Assembly (NCBI GenBank): GCA_018713755.1
Contig: DVOG01000146.1
Location: 1-20,880 of the forward strand
Reading direction: 5' to 3'
DNA length: 20,880 nucleotides
Source: Candidatus Spyradosoma merdigallinarum
GTDB taxonomy: Bacteria > Verrucomicrobiota > Verrucomicrobiia > Opitutales > UBA953
Part shown: one piece after another, positions 1-10,643 of the stretch
Position numbering within the stretch: the first letter of the stretch is position 1
Layout: each line of letters opens with the position of its first letter
The notes under the pieces: generated by a model
Told to the model about the DNA's origin: nothing
Database searches by the model: none
The model's input: the letters and a program-made list of their open reading frames with translations, nothing else
Position numbers and translations under genes: made by a program

Positions 1-1247
1 TTCGGCGCTCCCGAGCGCGCGAACGCGGCGAGCCAATCCGCTTCCCAGCGGCGTTCCCGCGGCGTGCGCGCATCGTCCGCCGGCGCGTAGGAAGAGTCCG
101 CGAACACGGTTTTCCCGTCGCGCCGCTGGCGGATGCCGTCGCGGAAATCGGAGAAAACGACGAGCGCGTCGTAGCGTTCCCGCAGGAAAACGTCGAGCCA
201 CGCGCCGAGAACGCCGGCGGAAAAATGCGCGGCGTATCGCCCGTAGACGGTTTTTCCGCGCCCGGAAAGCCGCGACGCCTCGGTCGCGTCGTCCGCCTTT
301 TTGCGCCGGCCGATCGCGGCGACGTCCTTCGCCCGCATCGTTCGCGCGCCGACGATTTCCCCGTCGCGCGCCTCGATGCCCGCGCCGGAGTAGGCGAAGA
401 CGTCCGCGTCGGGAAACTTTTCGTAAATTTCGGCTTTGACCGCGGGCAAATGCTTTTTCATGGAACCGGAGCAATCCAGAAAAACGGCGATGCGCTGCGC
501 GTGAACTTTCGTGCCGAGCAGCACCTTGAATTTTCCGAGATGGTTCCCGCCGCCGCCGATGCCGACGCCCGTTCCCGCGCCGAGCCCGCCGCCGAAGCCG
601 GAAAGCCCGGACGCGCCGCCGCCGTTCCCGCCGCCGGAGGCCGACGCGGCGTTCCCGCCGAGATTCCCGGAAAAGCCGAGCGCGCCCGCAAGGCGGATTT
701 CCGGCATTTCCGGGAGCGCGATTTTCGCGTCCGCCGCGCGCGAAACGATTTTCGGCGCGCCGATTTCCCGCGGCCCGCGGCGGAAAAGCTTCTCCGCGCG
801 GCTTCGATTCGCTCCGAGCGTCCCGTCCGCGCCGCCGCCGCTCCCGGAAACGAACGTCGCCGCCTTTTTCGCGGGAACGTCAACTTCCGCGACGACGAAA
901 AGCAGCGCGCCGACGATCAGCGCGAAATGGAAAAGCGAGGACGCGACGAAACCCGCGCCGCCGAATTTTTTCCAGAACGCGGAAAACGCGCCCGGAGGCG
1001 ACGCGCGCGGGAACTCCGGAAGCGCGCCGGCGGATTCCGCTTTTCCCTCCGAAGAAAGCGAAGCGTTCCCCGAAGAGAGATTTTCGTTTTCCGGCGGGAG
1101 CGCGGCGGGAACGGGCACCGGCACGGGAACGACGACGGGAACGATTACCGTCGGCGCGATGATGATCTGCGGCGCGGCATTTTCGGGAGAGGCGGACGGC
1201 GGCTTCGACGGAGGCGAAGACGCGGGAACGGCGTCGTTGGTCGGCAT
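1..1247 (-). CDS. VWA-domain membrane protein with TonB-like N-terminus (3' end outside window)
   Basis: The minus-strand frame is open from an ATG at 1247 to the window edge, giving at least 415 residues; the C-terminus is missing. Residues 1-95 are Pro/Val/Ser-rich with a Val-Pro tract around 33-48. A hydrophobic segment at about 100-120 (FVASSLFHFALIVGALLFVV) resembles the single N-terminal anchor of TonB-type proteins. A Gly-rich linker follows (about 190-240). The VWA domain begins near 253 with the MIDAS motif DCSGS (D258, S260, S262), and a second conserved strand reads LVVFSDFRDG. Inference: an inner-membrane protein with a periplasmic VWA domain, possibly a partner of ExbB/ExbD-like proteins beyond the window. 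The start is in frame with the MIDAS motif and I see no Shine-Dalgarno sequence before it. The VWA fold is well supported; the role is unknown. Confidence 0.8.
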   Translation of the reverse strand, partial: MPTNDAVPASSPPSKPPSASPENAAPQIIIAPTVIVPVVVPVPVPVPAALPPENENLSSGNASLSSEGKAESAGALPEFPRASPPGAFSAFWKKFGGAGFVASSLFHFALIVGALLFVVAEVDVPAKKAATFVSGSGGGADGTLGANRSRAEKLFRRGPREIGAPKIVSRAADAKIALPEMPEIRLAGALGFSGNLGGNAASASGGGNGGGASGLSGFGGGLGAGTGVGIGGGGNHLGKFKVLLGTKVHAQRIAVFLDCSGSMKKHLPAVKAEIYEKFPDADVFAYSGAGIEARDGEIVGARTMRAKDVAAIGRRKKADDATEASRLSGRGKTVYGRYAAHFSAGVLGAWLDVFLRERYDALVVFSDFRDGIRQRRDGKTVFADSSYAPADDARTPRERRWEADWLAAFARSGAP

Positions 1248-1368
1248 GGCGGAGCGTGCGCGGGGAGGTTTTCGGGAGAGGCGGGGGAGAGAAAATCGCG
1301 AGAGGATTTTCGCGAAGCATGCGCGAGGCGCCGCCGCGCGTCAACCGAAATTCTTCGCGGCGCGCGAC

Positions 1369-1418
1369 GCAAAAAAAAAAGAGCGTTCCCGCGGCCGAAT
1401 GCGCGGGAACGCTCTTTT
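1369..1418 (-). terminator. Rho-independent terminator of glgP, built from an inverted pair of the GGGAACG word
   Basis: Arms GAGCGTTCCCGCG (1381-1393) and CGCGGGAACGCTC (about 1403-1415) are exact reverse complements around a short loop. On the minus strand the stem is followed by a run of about ten T (A-run at 1370-1380 on plus). It lies about 30 bases past the glgP stop. Both arms are copies of the word that is over-represented throughout the window. Confidence 0.85.
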
Positions 1419-1444
1419 CGTTCCAAGAAGAAAGAACGGCGGAA

Positions 1445-3988
<2,544 letters not shown>

Positions 3989-4023
3989 CGTTTTAGCCAG
4001 ATTGAATGATGTGAAGTCCTTCC

Positions 4024-4052
4024 ATTGAAAAGGAAAAGCGCGCCCATGACAA
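4024..4052 (-). promoter_or_regulatory. Candidate sigma70-like promoter of glgP
   Basis: On the minus strand TTGTCA (plus 4047-4052) and TTCAAT (plus 4024-4029) are separated by exactly 17 bases. They match the -35 consensus at 5/6 and the -10 consensus at 4/6. A transcript would start near 4017, giving a leader of about 30 bases before the ATG at 3988. The site lies between the FKBP terminator and glgP, where a promoter is needed. Confidence 0.4.
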
Positions 4053-4110
4053 TGAAATATCCGCGGGAGCGAAAAACGCCCGCGACGGCGAAATGCGCCC
4101 TTCCCGCGCG

Positions 4111-4153
4111 ACAAAAAAAAGAGCCGCGCGGGAACGCCCCTGCGCGGCTCTTC
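4111..4153 (-). terminator. Rho-independent terminator of the FKBP gene
   Basis: GAGCCGCGC (4121-4129) and GCGCGGCTC (4142-4150) are perfect complements. On the minus strand the stem is followed by a run of T (A-run at 4113-4120 on plus). It starts about 20 bases after the FKBP stop. The loop contains GGGAACG (4130-4136). Confidence 0.85.
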
Positions 4154-4170
4154 GCGAAAAAGGAAGAAAA

Positions 4171-5028
4171 TCACTCTTCGGCGGCGGGCGCCGCCGCGGG
4201 AGCTTCAGGCGCGGGAATGTCCGCGAGCTCGATGTCGAAAATCAGCGTGGCGCCGGGCGGAATCATGCCCGCGGCGCGGTCGCCGTAGCCCTGTTCGGCA
4301 GGAACGACGATCGTGCACACGCCGCCGACGCCGAGGCGCGGCAGCGCTTCGCCCCACGCCGCGATCAGCCCGCCGAGCGGGAACTGCACGGTCTCGCCCG
4401 CTCCCGCCGTGAACGGCACGGGAACGCCGTTCTCGTCGCGCGCGGAACTGTCGAAAATGCTCCCGTCGATGAGTTTGCCCGTGTAGCGCACGGCGACCAA
4501 ATCGTCCGTCGACGGCTTTTTCGCCGCGTCGCCGGGCTTGACGATTTTCATCAGCACGCCGGAAGGCAGCGCGGAGAAAGCCTTGTCGCCCTCCAGCGTC
4601 TTCCTGACGAATTCCGCTCCGAGCTTCTTGTTCTCGGCGGCGGCGGCCTGCATCTCCGCCTCGATCTTTTCGGCGGCGGCGGCCTGCAGCCCTTGGATGA
4701 ACGCGGAATACGCGTCGTTCATCGCGATGATTTTTTCGGGAAAATCCTTGCCTTCGCCGAGCAGCGCCAGGCGGAAGCCCTCCGTGATCGCGGGAACGTC
4801 CTCCGCGGAAACCCGCAGATCCTGAACCAGCCCGCTCTGCTGGCCGACGAGCCAGCCCAGGCCCTGCAGGAACAGCGCGCGCTGCTCCGGCGTAATTTCC
4901 GCCGACGCCGCGGCAGGAGCGGACTCGACCGCGGGAACGGTCGGCTTGACGTCTTCCGCCGCGAATGCGAACGGAGCGGCGGCGAGCGCCGCGAACACGG
5001 GAAGAAGCGATTTCATGGTGTTTTTCAT
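4171..5028 (-). CDS. Periplasmic FKBP-type peptidyl-prolyl cis-trans isomerase
   Basis: 285 residues from ATG 5028. A signal peptide spans about 1-24 (KSLLPVFAALAAAPFAFAA|ED). An Ala/Glu-rich helical region (about 45-165), which matches the dimerising N-terminal domain of FkpA/Mip-type enzymes, precedes the FKBP domain (about 175-271). FKBP landmarks are VAVRYTGKLIDGSIFDSS, a hydrophobic FPLGGLIAAWGEALPRLGVGG stretch, GYGDR, and IPPGATLIFDIELADI. The tail is Pro/Ala/Glu-rich. The protein should catalyse proline isomerisation during folding of envelope proteins. The frame extends upstream to 5073, but the extension has no family support. Starts at 5028 or 5016 (MKSLL) both leave an intact signal peptide. 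It lies downstream of rseP, another envelope quality-control gene, about 100 bases away and possibly with its own promoter. Confidence 0.93.
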   Translation of the reverse strand: MKNTMKSLLPVFAALAAAPFAFAAEDVKPTVPAVESAPAAASAEITPEQRALFLQGLGWLVGQQSGLVQDLRVSAEDVPAITEGFRLALLGEGKDFPEKIIAMNDAYSAFIQGLQAAAAEKIEAEMQAAAAENKKLGAEFVRKTLEGDKAFSALPSGVLMKIVKPGDAAKKPSTDDLVAVRYTGKLIDGSIFDSSARDENGVPVPFTAGAGETVQFPLGGLIAAWGEALPRLGVGGVCTIVVPAEQGYGDRAAGMIPPGATLIFDIELADIPAPEAPAAAPAAEE

Positions 5029-5087
5029 AATCGGAAACAAAAAAAACTCGGCGGACAGTTTCTTTGTTTTCAAAAAAATTGTCCACT

Positions 5088-5128
5088 CTTAAAAAGAGCG
5101 CGGCGGAAACGGCGTTCCCGCAAAAAAA
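5088..5128 (-). terminator. Possible weak terminator after rseP
   Basis: On the minus strand, just after the rseP stop, GCGGGAA and TTTCCGC can pair (7 bp with one G-T) around a 5-base loop. They are followed a few bases later by CTCTTTTTAAGAG, itself a small T-rich hairpin. One arm is again the GGGAA word. The stem is short and the T-run is offset, so this call is tentative. Confidence 0.35.
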
Positions 5129-5129
5129 A

Positions 5130-6944
5130 TCAGCGGAAATACTGATGCTCGGAAACCAGCTGCTGCGCGCGCAGATCGGCGTTCCCGCGCGTCCGCGAAA
5201 AATCCCGGAAAAGCACGACCGCCATGAACGCCAGCAGCAGAAACACGAACGCCGTCTGCACCGACGCCAGCGCGCGCCGCGGGAGCGGGCGTCCGCGCAG
5301 CCGCTCGATCGTCGCGAAAAGAATGTGCCCGCCGTCGAGCACGGGAACGGGGAGCAGATTCAGAATCGCGAGATTGACGTTGATCAGCACCGTCAGCATC
5401 AGCACGCGCCGCAAGTCGAAGGAAATTTCGTAATACGTGTCCGCGATCGAAAAAATGCCGTTGAGATGTCCGACGCCGATGTCGGACTTCGGGTTGACGA
5501 GCCCCGCCACGGACTTGAAGGTGAGGTCGGCGGCGTCGACGAGCTGCGCCCACGGCGACTCGCGCACGTATTTCACGGGGCGGCCGATCAGCAGCCCGGC
5601 GCGCAGCGCCTTGCGCTCGGGAACGAGCCCCGCCTCGGCGTCCGCCAGCGCGCACGTCGCGCGTTCGCCGCCGGGCAGCTCGAGAAACAGCGTCAGCGTC
5701 TGCTTTTTTCCGGAGAAAAGCCGCGCGAGATCCTTCGGCGCGCGCACGGCGACGATGCCGCCCTCTTCGCCGGAAACGGCGGAGACTTTCGCGCCGGGAA
5801 CGCAGACGCCCGCGGCGGCGCTCTCCGGAGGCAGCGCGTTGAGCACGGTCAGATTGCGCCGCGGCGCCGTTTCGGAAAAGTCGCTCAAATCGTCCGGCGC
5901 GGGCACGAGCAGCAGTTCCCGCCGCGCGCCGTTTTCGGAAAAGGAAATTTTCCCCAGCTCACGTCGCGCGGGAACGTATTTCGGCGTCAGCGGCACGGAA
6001 ATTTCCTGCGCGGGAACGCCGCGTTCGACGACGACGGAGACCGGCGAGCCGCCGGAAAGCTCCAGCACGTCGCCGAAATGCGAAAGCGAATGGACGCGCC
6101 GCGTTCCCGCGCCGTCGAGCAAATCGACGCCGACGATGCGGTCGCCGTCGCGGAAGCCCTCGGGAAGCGGAACGCTCCCGCCGGCGTCCGTCGCGACGAG
6201 CGGCATCCGCGGTTCGACGCCGAGCGTGCGCACATAGTCGCCGCTGCGCGGATTGTAGGAAACGAGAACCGGGAAAACCTCGCGGACGAACTCCTCGTTC
6301 CCGCGGCGGATTTTCAGCGTCGCCGCCGGCGAGCCGTCCGCCGCGCGTCCCGTGCCGAGCGCGATTTTCAGCGCGATGTCCTTGAACGATTCGACCGGCT
6401 CGCCGTCGATTTCGAGAATGCGGTCGCCGGGCAAAATTCCCGCCTGCGCCGCGGGCGAAGTCACGAACGTTCCCGCCCGCGTTTCCAGCGTCCGCGCGAC
6501 GTTCCCGACGACGGCCTCGGAAACGCCCTCCGTCGTCGGCGTCTTCATCAGCCACAGCGCGCTCGCGCACAGCAGCGCGAAAAGCACGTTGAAAAACGCG
6601 CCCGCGGCGAAGACGACGACTTTGTCCGCGTAAGAAAGCTTCTTCGCGGGAACGCGGCTTTCCGGCGGCGTTCGCCCCTCGAGCAGCTCGTCTTCCGCGA
6701 GCTGCGGGATCGAGACGTAGCCGCCGAGCGGGAGCAGCGAAACGCGGTATTCCGTTTCGCCGCGCCCTTTCCACGAGAAAATTTTCGGCCCGAAACCGAT
6801 CGAAAAGCGGTCGACGCGCAGTCCGCGCCGTTTCGCGGCGAGAAAATGGCCGAGTTCGTGAACGAAAATCGAACCGCCGAAAAAGAGCACGACGTAGAAA
6901 ATTCCCCGCGCCGTGAAGAGGAAAGACAGAAACTGTTCCGCCAT
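5130..6944 (-). CDS. rseP: Site-2 intramembrane zinc metalloprotease, RseP family, with extra PDZ-like region
   Basis: 604 residues. The zinc motif HELGH is at 29-33 inside the first transmembrane segment, and the partner LDGGH (D537) lies in a C-terminal membrane segment with the usual NLLPVPVLDGG context. RIP proteases of this family cleave anti-sigma factors or signal-peptide remnants in the inner membrane. The family usually has about 350-450 residues and one or two PDZ domains. Here the periplasmic part (about 140-500) shows a canonical PDZ (AGILPGDRILEIDGEPV, 169-184), a second PDZ-like stretch (GFRDGDRIVGVD, 263-274) and a third (about 375-400). The start has a good ribosome-binding site (AGGA, 8 bases before the ATG). 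It overlaps nothing and sits about 30 bases after the tandem-HTH gene. I am confident of the family; the third PDZ is inference. Confidence 0.93.
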   Translation of the reverse strand: MAEQFLSFLFTARGIFYVVLFFGGSIFVHELGHFLAAKRRGLRVDRFSIGFGPKIFSWKGRGETEYRVSLLPLGGYVSIPQLAEDELLEGRTPPESRVPAKKLSYADKVVVFAAGAFFNVLFALLCASALWLMKTPTTEGVSEAVVGNVARTLETRAGTFVTSPAAQAGILPGDRILEIDGEPVESFKDIALKIALGTGRAADGSPAATLKIRRGNEEFVREVFPVLVSYNPRSGDYVRTLGVEPRMPLVATDAGGSVPLPEGFRDGDRIVGVDLLDGAGTRRVHSLSHFGDVLELSGGSPVSVVVERGVPAQEISVPLTPKYVPARRELGKISFSENGARRELLLVPAPDDLSDFSETAPRRNLTVLNALPPESAAAGVCVPGAKVSAVSGEEGGIVAVRAPKDLARLFSGKKQTLTLFLELPGGERATCALADAEAGLVPERKALRAGLLIGRPVKYVRESPWAQLVDAADLTFKSVAGLVNPKSDIGVGHLNGIFSIADTYYEISFDLRRVLMLTVLINVNLAILNLLPVPVLDGGHILFATIERLRGRPLPRRALASVQTAFVFLLLAFMAVVLFRDFSRTRGNADLRAQQLVSEHQYFR

Positions 6945-6976
6945 GACTGAAATCCTGAAAAAAGATATGTTCCCGC

Positions 6977-7534
6977 TCAGCGCAGCGCGAAAAATCCGCC
7001 GTCGCGCGGCGTGCCGCGGAACTCGATTTTGTTGCGGGAACGCAAGCGGTGCGTGTGCCGGGAAACGGACTTTATCGTGCGCTTGAATTCCGCCGCGATC
7101 GCGTAGTGATTCGCGCCCGGATGCTTTCTGATGAAGTTCAGCACAAGGTCCGCCGTCATTCGCGTCGGCGCGAACGTTTCGGTTTCCTCCGGATGCTCGA
7201 GATACTGCAGCCCCGTCGGCATGAGAAAATAGCCGCCCTTGTTGAGCGAGCCGCGGAACTCGATGAAGCCGCGGTAGCGCAGCTCGGTCGTGAAGCGCGC
7301 GATCGTCTTCATCGTCTTCACGAAAAACCGCGCGAGGGCCGGGGAATTCACGCCTTGGTGAAGCGCGATGTAGCGCAGGACGGAATCCGCCGTCACGGCG
7401 GCGCGGTCGCTGCTCGCGTCCGTCACGGCGAAATCTTCCGGACGCGTCGGGCAGGAAGCGTCCGTGTAGACGAGCCGAAGTCCGTCGGGTGGCAGCGGTT
7501 TCGGCCGCCGGCTGCGTTTTTTTCTGGCTTGCAT
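6977..7534 (-). CDS. Protein of two tandem helix-turn-helix-like repeats (hypothetical DNA-binding protein)
   Basis: 185 residues; family not recognised. After a basic N-terminus (MQARKKRSRRPK), residues 47-103 and 126-182 align without gaps at an offset of 79, with about 27 of 57 identities. The shared pattern is TADxVLxxI..HxGxN..AxA..F..TxK..xR.T..LRxRxxIEFRG....GGxF. Each unit looks like a small winged helix: helices, a basic recognition-like helix (TxKxxxRxTxxLRxR), then a beta wing (IEFRG...GGYF). This suggests an internally duplicated, pseudo-dimeric DNA-binding protein. It lies between the DUF5069 gene and rseP on the same strand, with 64- and 32-base gaps. No enzymatic motif is visible. 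DNA binding is inference from the pattern and the positive charge. Confidence 0.75.
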   Translation of the reverse strand: MQARKKRSRRPKPLPPDGLRLVYTDASCPTRPEDFAVTDASSDRAAVTADSVLRYIALHQGVNSPALARFFVKTMKTIARFTTELRYRGFIEFRGSLNKGGYFLMPTGLQYLEHPEETETFAPTRMTADLVLNFIRKHPGANHYAIAAEFKRTIKSVSRHTHRLRSRNKIEFRGTPRDGGFFALR

Positions 7535-7598
7535 AAGAAAATGAAGAAAAACAGGAAAAAGCAGGGAAAGCGCGCGGGAACGAAGAAAAAATCGCGCG

Positions 7599-8081
7599 TC
7601 AGGGGATGCGTCCTTCGTCGAAGTCGATCAAGTCGGCGAAGGAAATGATGTCCGTGCGGTCGAGCGCGTCCATTTTCCGCAGCGCGTCCGCGAGCGTCTC
7701 GCGGCCCATTTCGCTCATGCCTTTTTGGACGCAGGCGCGGTTCCACGCGGCGACGCGGCAGTCTTTCGGAAAAATTTCGAGCAGACGCGCGTCGAGCTTC
7801 GCCTCGTCGTCCCCGCATTCGCGGACGGCGTCGACGACGCTCTGCGGCTCGATGCCGAGATGCATGCAGAGAAAGCGGTCAAATCCGCGGCAAAAATTTT
7901 TGCGGTAGGACTTGGGCAGCGTTCCCGCGAGATGCTTGCGGATTTTCGCGATGAAGCGCGGCAGGTGCAGCAGCCCCGTCGCCTTGTGCGGAATGTAGGG
8001 CGAAGGCAGGTCGAGGCAGATTTCGCCCGTCGCCGCGCTGAACAGCATGTTCGGGTCGTCCGTCGGGATCGGCTGAATCAT
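7599..8081 (-). CDS. DUF5069 domain-containing protein
   Basis: 160 residues. The core TGLLHLPRFIAKIRKHLAGTL (36-55) followed by FDRFLCMHLGIEPQSVVDAVRE (67-88) matches the DUF5069 pattern as I remember it (GLxxLPRxIDKxRAxLxGxL ... LxxFLGIDxxxFLxAV). No biochemical role is established for this family and none is visible here; it has no signal peptide or membrane segment. The start at 8081 is well fixed: AAGGAGGTG lies 6 bases before the ATG, the strongest ribosome-binding site in the window. The gene begins 21 bases after the stop of the PqiC-like lipoprotein, so it is probably co-transcribed with the Mla genes, although a link to lipid transport is not shown. Confidence 0.85.
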   Translation of the reverse strand: MIQPIPTDDPNMLFSAATGEICLDLPSPYIPHKATGLLHLPRFIAKIRKHLAGTLPKSYRKNFCRGFDRFLCMHLGIEPQSVVDAVRECGDDEAKLDARLLEIFPKDCRVAAWNRACVQKGMSEMGRETLADALRKMDALDRTDIISFADLIDFDEGRIP

Positions 8082-8102
8082 GAGCGCACCTCCTTCCGCC
8101 GT

Positions 8103-8744
8103 TCATTTCGCCGCCGCGGGAGCGGCGTCCTGCGCCGGCGCTCCCGAGAGCGTCGCCGCGATGTCTTCGGCGAGCAGATCCAGCGCGTCGTCCAGCGCGC
8201 GAACGTACGCGGCGTAGTCGTTCGGGCTCGCGACGGGAACGCTCGCGTGGAAAAGGCGGTTTTTCGCCGCGGGAACGGCGTGCGGCGCGGCGGCCTTCGG
8301 CAGCGCCGCGTAAACGGCGGAAATCTCGACGTTCCCGTCGAGCGTGCCGTCGAAGCGGTCGAGCGAAACGGTCACGCGCTGCGCCGACAGCGTTCCCGCC
8401 GCGCCTTTTTCCGCCATCGCCGCGGAACAGCGCAAAGCGAGTTCCCGCGCCGCGCCGCGCGCGAGCGGTTCGCCCCAGCGGTTCGCCTCGCTGCGGGAAA
8501 TCTCGTTCCCGTCGCGCTGAACGATTTGCGGCACGTCGAGGTAAGACGGAATCGTGACGCGGGAAAACGTGACGGCGGGCAGATTTTCGCTCGCCGGCGC
8601 CTCGGACGACAGCACGAAGTGCCGCGTCGGCGTCGAGCCCGTTCCCGTCGGAAACAGCGAAAAGGAGCAGCCGGAAAGCGCAACGGCGGCGACGGCGGCG
8701 GCGAACGGCAAACACGGAATTTTTCGTTTCGGATTCATCTTCAT
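8103..8744 (-). CDS. ABC-type transport auxiliary lipoprotein (PqiC/YmbA-like)
   Basis: 213 residues from ATG 8744 (8738 is an alternative). A lipoprotein signal ends in the lipobox ALSGC (C26), so the mature protein should be lipid-anchored, probably to the outer membrane. The body carries the ABC_trans_aux (DUF330) signature: RHFVLSSEAP, then VTIPSYLDVPQIVQRDGNEI, then SEANRWGEPLARGAARELA. In E. coli, PqiC belongs to the PqiAB MCE lipid-transport system. Here it follows mlaE-mlaF-mlaD and is likely their outer-membrane-side partner. The 67-base gap after mlaD is very A-rich on the transcript, and no Shine-Dalgarno sequence is seen. The tail is Ala/Pro-rich. Confidence 0.88.
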   Translation of the reverse strand: MKMNPKRKIPCLPFAAAVAAVALSGCSFSLFPTGTGSTPTRHFVLSSEAPASENLPAVTFSRVTIPSYLDVPQIVQRDGNEISRSEANRWGEPLARGAARELALRCSAAMAEKGAAGTLSAQRVTVSLDRFDGTLDGNVEISAVYAALPKAAAPHAVPAAKNRLFHASVPVASPNDYAAYVRALDDALDLLAEDIAATLSGAPAQDAAPAAAK

Positions 8745-8811
8745 GAAAAGTTTTTTTTTGCGGAATTTCTTTTTTTTTCGGAGGAAAAATCGGCGGGAGC
8801 GGCGCGCGGTC

Positions 8812-9858
8812 TCATCGGCCCTCGCCCGGCGCATGCTCGGCGGCGGGAGCGGCGAGCCCGGACTGCAAATACTCCGCCAGGGCGCGGACGGCGCGCGCGG
8901 CGTCGTTGATCTGAACGAGCACGTCGCCGAGCTCCTGGCCGAGCGAGCCTTGCGGGAGCGCGAACGCGCCCTGGATCGTCCCGACGGCGGCGCTGACGTC
9001 CGCGAGCGCGGCGCGCAGCTCCGCCAAGCTCGTCTTCAATTCCGCGGCGACGGGATCGACCTGCCCGGCGATGCTCGCGGAAAGCGCGTCCAAATCGCGG
9101 ATGAGGCGGTCGGCGTTTTCCAGCGTTTCCTTCAGCTGCGGGTCTTCGAGAATCGTCGCCGCGGAATCCGTCAGGCGCACGACGTTGTCGTTGATTTTCC
9201 TGAATTCGATCGCGGCGACGCCGTCCTCGATGCGGCGGACGGTTCGGCGCATCTGCGCGGAAAGCGCGGAGAAATCCGCCTCGGAAAGGTCTTCGAGAAT
9301 CGTCGTCACGGCCTTCATCATCTGCGAAGTGTTCGACGGGATCGTCGGGATTTCGGGGAGACCGGCGGCGTTCCCGCTCCCGCGGAGCACGACGGGCGTG
9401 TCGGGGAAAAAGTCGAGGTCGACGTAGAGCAGCCCCGTGACGATGCTCGTCATCTGGATGCGCGCGCGCAAGCCGTCGCGGACGGCGCGCTCCAGCTTCT
9501 CGCCGTCGAAGTCGGACAGCGGCGAGGCCTCGTCGTCGCGGCTGATTTCGATGATGACGGGAACGGCGAGATCGCTCGAACGCTGACCTTCGAGCCGCAG
9601 GCGGACGGCCTTCACGCTGCCGACCTTGACGCCTTTGAATTTCACGGCCGAACCGATGTCGAGTCCGTTGATGGAGTCGCGCACGTAAATCACGTACTGC
9701 GCCGATTCTTTTCCGAAGGACATGCCGCCGAAAAAGACGACGCACGCGAAAAGAAGCACGGCGAAGACGACGACGAAAGCGCCTACGGCTGTTTTGCTTA
9801 CGGGTTTGCTCATGGAAGAAGATGCGGGTTCGAAGAAAGAAATGCGTTTCGCGCTCAC
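8812..9858 (-). CDS. mlaD: MlaD-family MCE lipid-binding protein
   Basis: 348 residues if the GTG at 9858 is used, 333 from the ATG at 9813. One N-terminal membrane segment (GAFVVVFAVLLFACVVFFGG) is followed by an MCE domain (about 52-150), with the typical DSINGLDIGSAVKFKGVKVGSV and later TGLLYVDLDFFP. A long helical region follows (about 175-330) with repeated spaced leucines and alanines, as in MCE proteins that form a tunnel or needle. It should bind or conduct lipids in the periplasm while anchored to the MlaEF complex. The GTG overlaps the mlaF stop in GTGA, suggesting translational coupling. The ATG at 9813 gives a more typical short cytoplasmic N-terminus, so the start is uncertain. 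Confidence 0.92.
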   Translation of the reverse strand: MSAKRISFFEPASSSMSKPVSKTAVGAFVVVFAVLLFACVVFFGGMSFGKESAQYVIYVRDSINGLDIGSAVKFKGVKVGSVKAVRLRLEGQRSSDLAVPVIIEISRDDEASPLSDFDGEKLERAVRDGLRARIQMTSIVTGLLYVDLDFFPDTPVVLRGSGNAAGLPEIPTIPSNTSQMMKAVTTILEDLSEADFSALSAQMRRTVRRIEDGVAAIEFRKINDNVVRLTDSAATILEDPQLKETLENADRLIRDLDALSASIAGQVDPVAAELKTSLAELRAALADVSAAVGTIQGAFALPQGSLGQELGDVLVQINDAARAVRALAEYLQSGLAAPAAEHAPGEGR

Positions 9859-10640
9859 GAGAAATTCATCGTTCCCGCGCGCGTGAGGAAGCGGCGGATG
9901 TCTTCCCGCCCGGAGGCGAGGAGTTCCCGCGGCGCGCCGAGCGCGCCCGCGGTTTTCGTTTTCGCGTCGAGGAAGAGCGCCCGGTCTCCGACGGCGAAAA
10001 TGCTGTCCAGCTCATGCGTGACGATGACGATCGTCGTGCCGAGCGACTCGCGGATGTTCAGCGTGAGGTCGTCGAGCTCCTTCGACGCGATCGGGTCCAG
10101 CCCCGCGCCGGGCTCGTCGAAAAACAGAATTTCGGGATCGAGCGCGATGGCGCGCGCGATCGAGGCGCGTTTCGCCATGCCGCCGGAAATCTCCGAAGGA
10201 TACTTTTCCGCCGCGGCGGAAAGACCGACCAGCGCCAGCTTGCAGCGGGCGACTTCCTCGCGCTCCCGCGCATTCAGCGTCGTGTATTCCTCGAGCGGGA
10301 GCGACACGTTTTCGAGCAGCGTCATCGACGACCACAGCGCGCCTCCCTGATACATCACGCCGATGCGCCGCAGCAGCGCGTCGCGTTCCCGCGGCGCGGC
10401 GTCGTTCAGCTTTTTCCCGAAGAGAAGAACCTCGCCCGAGCGCGGGCGCAGCAGCCCGATGAGGCAACGCAGCAGCGAAGATTTCCCGCAGCCGCTCCCG
10501 CCCATGATGATGAAGATTTCTCCGGCGGAAACGGAAAAATTCAGATTCCGCATGATTGCGGGCTCGTTCCCGTAGCCGATCGCCAGCCGGCGCACGTCGA
10601 TCAGCGCCCTGCGTTTCTCCTGCGGTCCCGTCGTTTCCAT
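9855..10640 (-). CDS. mlaF: ABC transporter ATP-binding protein, MlaF family
   Basis: 261 residues. All ABC motifs are present: Walker A GGSGCGKS (47-54), Q-loop YQGGALWSSMT with the MlaF-typical GALW, signature ISGGMAKR (151-158), Walker B ILFFDEP (D175, E176), a D-loop at GLDP, and the switch histidine THE (H209). It powers lipid exchange through the STAS-MlaE permease encoded just upstream. The start lies 3 bases after the permease stop and the stop overlaps the mlaD GTG, so the three genes are tightly coupled. Confidence 0.96.
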   Translation of the reverse strand: METTGPQEKRRALIDVRRLAIGYGNEPAIMRNLNFSVSAGEIFIIMGGSGCGKSSLLRCLIGLLRPRSGEVLLFGKKLNDAAPRERDALLRRIGVMYQGGALWSSMTLLENVSLPLEEYTTLNAREREEVARCKLALVGLSAAAEKYPSEISGGMAKRASIARAIALDPEILFFDEPGAGLDPIASKELDDLTLNIRESLGTTIVIVTHELDSIFAVGDRALFLDAKTKTAGALGAPRELLASGREDIRRFLTRAGTMNFS

Positions 10641-10643
10641 GCC

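Noticed and set aside
5064..6950. 628-codon plus-strand frame opposite rseP
   Set aside because: Arg-rich antisense shadow. rseP has HELGH and LDGGH in the other strand.
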